Source of the DNA: Streptomyces cinnamoneus
GTDB lineage: Bacteria > Actinomycetota > Actinomycetes > Streptomycetales > Streptomycetaceae
Assembly (NCBI RefSeq): GCF_014650495.1
Contig: NZ_BMVB01000004.1
Location: 186,001-250,000 of the forward strand
Length of the DNA stretch: 64,000 bases
Direction of reading: 5' to 3'
The position numbers and the translations under genes were made by a program. Below are positions 58,019-64,000 of the stretch, piece by piece; position 1 is the stretch's first letter, and each line of letters begins with the position of its first letter. Under the pieces are notes generated by a model. That model searched no databases. It worked only from the letters and a program-made list of their open reading frames with translations, and was not told the origin of the DNA.

Positions 58019-58567
58019 ATGACGAGTGAGCCGGAGCAGCAGTTCGGAGTGGGGGCGCCCGACGCCTTCCAGCGCCTGTGGACGCCCCACCGGATGGCCT
58101 ACATCCAGGGGGAGAACAAGCCCACCGGGCCGGGTGCCGACGACGGCTGCCCGTTCTGCTCCATCCCGGCCAAGGCCGACGAGGACGGGCTGATCATCGC
58201 CCGCGGCGAGCTGGTCTACGCGGTGCTCAACCTCTACCCGTACAACGGCGGGCACTGCATGATCGTCCCGTTCCGGCACGTCGCCGACTACACGGAGCTG
58301 GACGAGGCCGAGACCGTCGAGCTGGCCGACTTCACCAAGCGCGCGATGCGTGCGCTGCGCACCGCATCCGGGGCGCACGGTTTCAACATCGGCATGAACC
58401 AGGGCACCACGGCCGGCGCCGGCATCGCCGCCCACCTGCACCAGCACATCGTTCCGCGGTGGGGCGGCGACACCAACTTCATGCCGGTCGTGGGTCACAC
58501 CAAGGTCCTGCCGCAGCTCCTCGCCGACACCCGGAAGATGCTCGCCGACGTCTGGCCGACGGTCTGA
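58019..58567 (+). CDS. HIT-family hydrolase/phosphorylase
   Basis: A 182-residue histidine-triad protein with AAHLHQHIVPRW (HxHxH), CPFCSIP upstream zinc-type pair, and YPYNGGHCMIVP. It resembles Ap4A phosphorylase/hydrolase-like HIT proteins that clear dinucleoside polyphosphates, a product of tRNA synthetases such as the neighbouring ThrRS. ATG 58019 or ATG 58007 is the start. Confidence 0.92.
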   Translation: MTSEPEQQFGVGAPDAFQRLWTPHRMAYIQGENKPTGPGADDGCPFCSIPAKADEDGLIIARGELVYAVLNLYPYNGGHCMIVPFRHVADYTELDEAETVELADFTKRAMRALRTASGAHGFNIGMNQGTTAGAGIAAHLHQHIVPRWGGDTNFMPVVGHTKVLPQLLADTRKMLADVWPTV

Positions 58568-58664
58568 GAGGTTCCGTTCAGCCGGCTGTTTGAGCGGCCG
58601 GTTGGTCGGTCGTTTGGCCGCCCGTTTGGTCCGGCAAATGCGGACTTATTTATTCCGAACTTAC

Positions 58665-58711
58665 CTGTCAGTATTCACGCCACGCCTGAGCATGGCGTTT
58701 GCAACTGACAG
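58665..58711 (+). promoter_or_regulatory. Nested inverted repeat over the toxin-gene ribosome site
   Basis: CTGTCAGT (58665-58672) pairs with ACTGACAG (58704-58711), and inside it ACGCCA (58677-58682) pairs with TGGCGT (58693-58698). The right outer arm runs into GGAAAGG, the ribosome site of the next gene. It could be a repressor operator or an RNA hairpin that hides the site. Confidence 0.65.
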
Positions 58712-58722
58712 GAAAGGTCGGC

Positions 58723-61700
58723 GTGGTGAGAACAGGTGCCTCTTTCGCGCGAGCGAAGAGACAACGGCCTCTGGGTGCAGGATTACTGTCCCTCGGAGTG
58801 CTCCCCGGAGCGCTCGTCGCAGGTCTTCTCGGGACGAGCCCCGCCACTGCGGCGGAGGGGTCGCCGGCGAACGACCGCGCCCGCGTGGTCGAATTGTGGA
58901 AATCGGGTGGCCCGGGCGTCACCGCGGCGGCCGAAGCCGCCCTCACGGGCAGCGACGACGACGTGCGCCGCTTCCTGAGCGCCGAGAAGGACGTCGCCGA
59001 GACGCACGACGACCGCGTGCAGACGGTCCAGTTGCTCAGCATCGGCGGCCGGATGGTGCGCGAAGCCGCGCAGAAGGCGCTCGCCGGGTCCCGGGAGGAC
59101 CTGGACAAGTTCCTGGCGAACGGGTGGTGGGAGCCGCTCGAAAAGGACCAGCGCATACGCGTCACGCAGATCGCGGACGGTGCCGGCAGCAAGGTCCAGG
59201 AGGCGGCGAAGGCCGCGCTCGCCGGCACGGCCGGGGACGTGCGCGGCTTCCTCAGCGAGTACCAGTTCTCCGCCCGGGAGCAGGACGACCGCGTCCGGCT
59301 CGTACAGATCCTCACGGCCGGCGGCCCGGCGACCAAGGAAGCCGCCAAGGTCGCGCTGAACGGCGACTCGGAGGACGTGCGCGAGTTCCTCGACCGGGGC
59401 CAGTACGTGGCGCGCGCCCGGGACGAGGAGCGGGCCTCCGTCGCCGAGCTGGCGCAGCAGGCCGCCGAGGCGGGGAAGACGGCCAAGCGCGAGACCGAGG
59501 CGGCCAAGGACGCCTCGGAGCGGGCGGTGGCCGCGTCACAGCTGGCGAAGGAGGCCGCCAAGGCGGCGTCGGCCGAGACCGAGGCCGCGAAGAAGGACTC
59601 CCAGCGGGCGGCGAACGCCGCGGGCCGTGCCGCCAATGCGGCGAGCAGCGCGGCCGAGGCCGCGCAGGAGGCCATCAGCGCGGCACGGGCGGCCAACAGC
59701 TCGGCCCGCATCGCGGCGAGCGCCGCGTCCCAGGCCGCGTCCGCCGCGGCGGGTGCCGCCCAGGCGGCGTCGCGGGCCCGGGGTGCCGCCGCCGCCGCGG
59801 CAACGGACGCCGGGCAGGCGGCCGCGGCCCGGAAGGCGGCGGAGGACGCCCGTACGGCCGCGAAGGGCGCCCGGCTGGCGGCCCAGGCGGCCGTGCAGGC
59901 GGGTGCCGCGGCGGCGGGGGCCGGGGCGGCGGCGTCGGCGCCGGCCAGTGCCGGTGCCAACGCCGAGGCGGCGGCCGGGGCCGCGGACCAGGCCAACGGC
60001 CTGGCCGAGGCGGCCGGTGCGCAGTCGGCGCGGGCCCGTCAGGCCGCCGCGTCGGCCCACCGGCACGCGCGGGAGGCCACGCGTGCCGCGGGTGCCGCCG
60101 AGTCCCTGGCACGGGAGGCGGCGAGCGCGGCCTACCAGGCGCGGGACGCGGCCAATTCGGCTGCCGAGCACGCCGAGAAGGCGGCCGACGAGGCCGAACG
60201 GGCCGCGAAGTACGCCGGTGACGCGATGAAGGCGGCGAGCGAGTCCACCGCTCACGCCGAGGCGGCCAAGAAGGCGGCCGACGCCGCGTCCGCCGCGGTC
60301 GAGAAGGCTCGCGACGTGCACAAGCTGGCGAGCAAGGTCGAGGCCGAGGAGCTGAAGGCCCGTACCGCGGCCGCGATCGAGGAGGCCAGGGACCTCAAGG
60401 CCGACGACGAGGACCGCAAGGCCGTCTCCGCCCGTGCCGTGAAGGACGCGAAGGACCTCGACGACCAGGCCGCGCGCCTCGCCGCCGAGGCCGCGAAGCC
60501 GGGCGCGGACACCAAGGACGTCGCCGCCAAGGGCCGCAAGGTGGCCCTCGCGGCCATGAAGGTCCGTGGCCCGTGGAGCCGTTCGGCTGCCGAGGCCGCT
60601 CTCGCCGGGACGGACGACGAGGTCCGGGCGTACATGCAGGCGGGCTGGAACGAGGCCGCCCAGCTGGACGAGCGGGCCCGCGTGGAGACGCTGGCCGACC
60701 AGGCCGACTCGGAGCCGGTGCGCAAGGCCGCGGAGGAGGCCCTCAAGGGCGATGCCGCCAAGGTCGGCGAATTCCTGCGCACGGGTCAGCACCAGGCCGC
60801 GGCGAACGACTACCGCATCCGCGTGGTCCAGATCGCCAACGGCAGTGACCGTCAGATCCAGCAGGCGGCCCAGGCCGCGCTGAAGGACGGCTCGACCGAC
60901 AAGCTCCGTGCGTTCCTCAACGAGGGGCAGTACGCCGCCCGGGAGTCCGACGAGCGCGTACGGGCCGTGCAGCTGTTCACCAGTGGCGGCGCCGAGACCA
61001 AGGCCGCGGCCCAGGTGGCCCTGGAGGGGCCGGCCGCACTGCTGCACGGCTTCATCCAGGCCGGGCAGTACAAGGCGGCCCGCAAGGACCAGCTGACGGC
61101 CACGCACGTCGCCGAGGTGCAGCGCATCATCTCCGAGGCCGCCGGTGTCGCGGCGACCGCGCAGCAGGACGCCGCCGAGGCCGCCCGTGTCGCGGCCGTC
61201 GCCCGCAAGGCGGCGAGCGAGGCGGACACCTACGCCAAGCAGGCGAAGGAGTCGGCCGACAAGGCCAAGGACTACGCGAACCAGGCCAGGACCTCGGCCC
61301 AGCAGGCCGAGGCGTCGGCGGCCGAGGCCGCCAAGTCGGCGAAGACCGCCCGCGAGGCCGCTGCGTCGGCCCGCCGGGACGCCCGGGACGCCGACGACTC
61401 CGCCCGCCGTGCCGGAGCCTCGGCCCAGTGGGCGCGGTCGTCCGCCGACGAGGCGTACTCCGCCTCCAGCGCGGCGCGTGCCTCGGCGGTTGCGGCGGGC
61501 AAGGACGCCACGGCCGCCGGCACGGCGGCGAAGGAAGCCTTCGCCGTCGCGGTCGCCAAGCAGCGCGCGGAGGACGAGCAGCGCCGCCGCGACGAGGAGG
61601 CCCGCAGGCAGCGGATCGAGCAGGCCAAGAAGGAGCAGGCCCGCCGGGAGGCCGAGGAGAAGAAGAAGGCCGGCAGGTGGGGCTGGCTCCGCGAGGGCGG

Positions 61701-62268
61701 CCACTTCCTGCTCGACGTCGCGGGTGCCGTGCCCGGCCTGGGCACGGTGACCAACGGCATCAACTGCGCCTGGTACGGGGCGGAAGGCGACTACGTCAAC
61801 GCCGGCATGTCCTGCCTCGCCGCCATCCCCATCGCGGGTGAGGGGGCGACCGCCGCCAAGCTCGCCAAGTGGGGCGAGAAGGGCGTCAGTTACGTCAAGG
61901 GCAGCAAGCTCGGCAAGGCGTGCAAGAGGCCGGGGCTGAAGCGCGCCGTCGCGCGCCGGGCGTCGTTCGCGATGTTCGGCTGGGACGACGACGTCTGCAA
62001 CGTCCCGCTGAACCTGATACACAACGAGAAGAGCTTCAGTAAGAGCTCGTTGGAGTACTGGGGCAAGAAGGACACGGACGAGATCGTGCACTCCTTGCGG
62101 CCGGGCGCCGATGAAGCGCTGCGGGTGCATCCGAACGGGGACGTGGCGAACGGGAACACGCGGCTCAAGGTGCTGCAGGACCGCGGCTACGATATCCATT
62201 CCCTGCCGCGTGAACGTCACGGCGGAAGGATCATGAGCGACGAGGATTTCTGGGACATACCTCAATGA
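58723..62268 (+). CDS. Secreted ALF-repeat polymorphic toxin
   Basis: A 1181-residue exported protein. Basic/hydrophobic signal (about 1-45, ATAA cleavage). Eight ALF repeats in two blocks (about 46-242 and 608-792), each like AAEAAL-x-G-x-DDVRRFLS. Between and after them are Ala-rich coiled coils (about 243-540 and 793-985). A pretoxin-like segment (about 984-1060, LLDVAGAVPGLGTVTNGINC) precedes a basic stretch and the C-terminal tip (about 1100-1181: SSLEYWGKKDTDEIV, GDVANGNTRLKVLQDRGYDI), which resembles a ParB/sulfiredoxin-like toxin end. The stop overlaps a small gene by ATGA. GTG 58723 or 58726 follows GGAAAGG; a TTG at 58699 is not used. Confidence 0.82.
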   Translation: MVRTGASFARAKRQRPLGAGLLSLGVLPGALVAGLLGTSPATAAEGSPANDRARVVELWKSGGPGVTAAAEAALTGSDDDVRRFLSAEKDVAETHDDRVQTVQLLSIGGRMVREAAQKALAGSREDLDKFLANGWWEPLEKDQRIRVTQIADGAGSKVQEAAKAALAGTAGDVRGFLSEYQFSAREQDDRVRLVQILTAGGPATKEAAKVALNGDSEDVREFLDRGQYVARARDEERASVAELAQQAAEAGKTAKRETEAAKDASERAVAASQLAKEAAKAASAETEAAKKDSQRAANAAGRAANAASSAAEAAQEAISAARAANSSARIAASAASQAASAAAGAAQAASRARGAAAAAATDAGQAAAARKAAEDARTAAKGARLAAQAAVQAGAAAAGAGAAASAPASAGANAEAAAGAADQANGLAEAAGAQSARARQAAASAHRHAREATRAAGAAESLAREAASAAYQARDAANSAAEHAEKAADEAERAAKYAGDAMKAASESTAHAEAAKKAADAASAAVEKARDVHKLASKVEAEELKARTAAAIEEARDLKADDEDRKAVSARAVKDAKDLDDQAARLAAEAAKPGADTKDVAAKGRKVALAAMKVRGPWSRSAAEAALAGTDDEVRAYMQAGWNEAAQLDERARVETLADQADSEPVRKAAEEALKGDAAKVGEFLRTGQHQAAANDYRIRVVQIANGSDRQIQQAAQAALKDGSTDKLRAFLNEGQYAARESDERVRAVQLFTSGGAETKAAAQVALEGPAALLHGFIQAGQYKAARKDQLTATHVAEVQRIISEAAGVAATAQQDAAEAARVAAVARKAASEADTYAKQAKESADKAKDYANQARTSAQQAEASAAEAAKSAKTAREAAASARRDARDADDSARRAGASAQWARSSADEAYSASSAARASAVAAGKDATAAGTAAKEAFAVAVAKQRAEDEQRRRDEEARRQRIEQAKKEQARREAEEKKKAGRWGWLREGGHFLLDVAGAVPGLGTVTNGINCAWYGAEGDYVNAGMSCLAAIPIAGEGATAAKLAKWGEKGVSYVKGSKLGKACKRPGLKRAVARRASFAMFGWDDDVCNVPLNLIHNEKSFSKSSLEYWGKKDTDEIVHSLRPGADEALRVHPNGDVANGNTRLKVLQDRGYDIHSLPRERHGGRIMSDEDFWDIPQ

Positions 62269-62603
62269 GCGTTCAGGAAGAAGTCCGGTCGGTCCTCGCA
62301 TCGCCTCTCCGTGAGACGTTCCTGCGGGCCCTCGGGAGCCGGCTCGGGTTCTCCGCCCGGCTGATCTTCACGGAGGGCAGCCAGGAGGGTCTGGAGCAGG
62401 CGCGGGCCTGCAACGAGATGATGATCGTCATCTGGGCCCAGTTCTCGGGTTCCGGGGAGGTGCCGGGGGAGGGGTACCCCGACGAGGTGTTCCTTCCGGT
62501 CCTCCGTGAGAAGGCCGATGCCGGCGGTGCCCGGCATCACCTCCGCTACGCGGTCGAGAGCGCACTGCACTCCCTCAGTTACCGGCAGGCCCCCGAGGCG
62601 TAG
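62265..62603 (+). CDS. Probable immunity protein for the ALF-repeat toxin
   Basis: A 112-residue cytoplasmic protein starting at an ATG that overlaps the toxin stop. No signal peptide or membrane helix; predicted mixed alpha/beta with ARLIFTEGSQEGLEQARACN and FLPVLREKADAGGARHH. I do not recognise the family. Small, coupled, directly downstream of a polymorphic toxin is the usual place for an immunity gene. A strong terminator follows. Confidence 0.7.
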   Translation: MSVQEEVRSVLASPLRETFLRALGSRLGFSARLIFTEGSQEGLEQARACNEMMIVIWAQFSGSGEVPGEGYPDEVFLPVLREKADAGGARHHLRYAVESALHSLSYRQAPEA

Positions 62604-62627
62604 CCGGACAGTCGGACACCTCGATGC

Positions 62628-62661
62628 GCAGCCCCACCGGGATCCCTCCCGGTGGGGCTGC
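62628..62661 (+). terminator. Terminator after toxin-immunity pair
   Basis: Perfect 15-bp stem (62628-62642 with 62647-62661, loop TCCC), 24 bases past the stop. Confidence 0.9.
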
Positions 62662-62810
62662 GTGCGTCACAGGGCCTCTGGCGGGGCGTCGGCCGGGGCC
62701 GTTACGGTCATAACGCGACCGGACCCGGCTGACCTCAATCGAAGAGGACACGACCCTGTCTAAAACGGGCAAATCGCACAAATTCTTTTCAAAGAAGCTC
62801 TAATAGGACG

Positions 62811-63629
62811 GTGACCTTTCTTCACCGCCGCACCGTCCTGCGCGTCGTCGCGGGCGGCGCCCTGGCCGGGGCCGCCGGGGCCGCCGCCGCGGGCTGCGAC
62901 GGGGAGCGGCCGGCCAGGGGTGTCCGGCCGTCGCCGCCGCGGCGCACGCCCTCGCCGACGGGCTCGCCCCGTGGCGCGGGCGTGCCGCCGGGGCCGCCGC
63001 TGCTGCTGCCCCGGCTGCCCCCGGGGCTGCCGGCCCAGATCGACCACGGCCCGCGCCGGGGCCGGGCGGTGGCGCTCACCTTCCACGGCCGCGGCGACGC
63101 GAAGTCGGCCACCGCCGCACTGGCGGAAGCGGAACGGGCCGGGGCCCGGGTCACGGTGCTGGCCGTGGGCGACTGGCTCGACGCCGAGCCGCGGATGGCA
63201 CGGCGCGTGCTCGACGGCGGGCACGAGCTGGGCAATCACACCATGCGGCACCTGAGCATCTGTTCGATGCCGGAGAAGGCCGCCTACGCCGAGATCACCG
63301 AGTGCGCCGACCGGCTGCGCAGGCTCACGGGCGGCATCGGCCGCTGGTTCCGGCCCTCCCGCGCGCAGCGGGCGACCGATCTGGTGGTGCGGCTGGCGCG
63401 CAAGGCGGGGTACCCGCACGTCCTGTCGTACGACGTGGACTCCCTCGACTTCACCGACCCGGGGGCCGAGGCGGTCCGGCGTGCCGTGCTGAGCGCGGTG
63501 CGGCCCGGGTCGGTGGTGAGTCTGCACTTCGGGCACGCCGGCACGGTGGCCGCGCTGCCCGCGATCCTCGACGGCCTGCACCGCCGCGGCCTGCGCGCGG
63601 TGACGACAACGGAGCTGCTGACCCGATGA
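62811..63629 (+). CDS. NodB-like polysaccharide deacetylase homologue with altered active site
   Basis: A 272-residue exported protein with RR at residues 6-7 and a lipobox-like AAGC (Cys 29), so probably a Tat lipoprotein, then a Pro-rich linker (30-80). The NodB fold is recognisable: ALTFHGRGD in place of TFDDG (motif 1), NHTMRH (motif 2, both His), WFRPSR in place of RPPY (motif 3), YDVDSLDF, and SLHFGH in place of LHD (motif 5). Loss of the motif-1 Asp pair suggests an inactive or altered enzyme. TCTAAT (62799-62804) may be a -10 for a leaderless start at GTG 62811. The stop overlaps the next ATG. Confidence 0.85.
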   Translation: MTFLHRRTVLRVVAGGALAGAAGAAAAGCDGERPARGVRPSPPRRTPSPTGSPRGAGVPPGPPLLLPRLPPGLPAQIDHGPRRGRAVALTFHGRGDAKSATAALAEAERAGARVTVLAVGDWLDAEPRMARRVLDGGHELGNHTMRHLSICSMPEKAAYAEITECADRLRRLTGGIGRWFRPSRAQRATDLVVRLARKAGYPHVLSYDVDSLDFTDPGAEAVRRAVLSAVRPGSVVSLHFGHAGTVAALPAILDGLHRRGLRAVTTTELLTR

Positions 63630-64000
63630 TCCAGTCCTCGCATCACCGCCCCCGTCCGCGTACGTGCTTCCGCTCGCGTGGCGTGCGTTCGGCCGCTGCG
63701 CTGCTCACGGCCGTGTGTGCCCTGCTGGCCGCTTCCGGCTGCGGCAGCGGGAAGGACGACGAGGCGGGCGGCCGGCAGCAGCCGCAACAGGGCTCGCACA
63801 GCCAGGGTGCGGCGGCACGGGGCGTTCCGCAGGGGCTGCCGGGGATGCCGCCGCTGCTGGACCCGAACGACCTGTACGCCGCCGACCGGCCCAACGCGCT
63901 GTCGCCGGTGGTGAAGGACTTCCCCTCGCGGGTGTACGTCCCCAACACGGAGTCGGACACGGTGAGCGTCATCGACCCGCAGACGTACAAGGTCATCGAG
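63626..64000 (+). CDS. YVTN/YncE-type beta-propeller lipoprotein (3' truncated by window)
   Basis: Open from ATG 63626 to the window end (125 codons). Basic N-terminus, hydrophobic helix and lipobox ASGC, then a Gln/Gly-rich linker; the last visible residues, RVYVPNTESDTVSVIDPQTY, are the first blade of a YVTN-like propeller. Coupled by ATGA to the deacetylase-like gene, so the two exported proteins probably work together. The full function cannot be read from the fragment. Confidence 0.8.
   Translation, partial: MIQSSHHRPRPRTCFRSRGVRSAAALLTAVCALLAASGCGSGKDDEAGGRQQPQQGSHSQGAAARGVPQGLPGMPPLLDPNDLYAADRPNALSPVVKDFPSRVYVPNTESDTVSVIDPQTYKVIE

Noticed and set aside
59536..62301. A 921-codon minus-strand open frame opposite the ALF-repeat toxin
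   Set aside because: Low-complexity Gly/Arg/Leu translation with no motif; a shadow of the Ala-rich coiled-coil coding sequence.

Overview
The window is about 72 % GC by eye, with dense, mostly short-gapped genes, frequent GTG starts, ATGA/GTGA stop-start overlaps, several probable leaderless promoters and almost no TTA codons. It carries ssgB, a sporulation gene confined to morphologically complex actinomycetes, so the source is a Streptomyces or a very close relative, and the gene content looks like the chromosomal core. From memory, the order pheT ... argCJBDR ... metNIQ ... cob genes ... pabBC ... ssgB ... thrS resembles the Streptomyces core; no database was searched.

Layout. 1-8.7 kb: the end of pheT, a SpoIIE-type phosphatase, a TPR regulator with a TTA codon, a NUDIX hydrolase, 3-hydroxyacyl-CoA dehydrogenase, a Tat-exported GHL10 hydrolase, DUF1918 and an EamA exporter. 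8.7-13.8 kb: three regulator/transporter/enzyme units (MocR, LysR plus MFS, ketoacyl-ACP synthase). 14.1-15.4 kb: a divergent pair of DUF5997 and an orphan LysR effector domain. 15.5-24.3 kb: arginine biosynthesis, argC-argJ-argB-argD-argR as a coupled operon, then tRNA-Pro and a Uma2 nuclease, then argG-argH. argC and argG share a 13-bp promoter motif that is probably the ArgR site. 24.3-31.6 kb: an autoregulated TetR/MFS efflux pair, secreted lipase, PlsC-like acyltransferase, GDPD, a TTA-containing sigma-like protein, an acetyltransferase and two membrane proteins.

31.7-42.5 kb: a Met/Cys-rich leader peptide ahead of the methionine importer metN-metI-metQ; then a cobalamin/tetrapyrrole group comprising CbiE-CbiT, a 1224-residue BluB-CobT fusion with a long Ala/Pro/Glu region, and a siroheme/precorrin-2 synthase-type methyltransferase. 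42.6-46.5 kb: an rRNA-type methyltransferase, a 28-bp tandem repeat array, a Ser/Thr kinase, a small membrane protein, and a tRNA operon (Gly, Cys, four Val-GAC).

46.7-58.6 kb: pabB-pabC (folate), acetyltransferase, a DsbA-like protein, small membrane proteins, a CGNR zinc-finger protein, ssgB, a TIGR02611 protein, two tRNA-Val(CAC), a DEDD exonuclease, a DUF4365 nuclease-like gene coupled to an unrecognised 410-residue gene, thrS and a HIT protein. 58.7-64 kb is the most accessory-looking part: a secreted 1181-residue protein with eight ALF repeats, Ala-rich coiled coils, a pretoxin-like segment and a variable C-terminal tip, overlapped by a 112-residue gene. I read this pair as a polymorphic toxin and its immunity protein. 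A degenerate polysaccharide-deacetylase-like lipoprotein and the start of a beta-propeller lipoprotein end the window.
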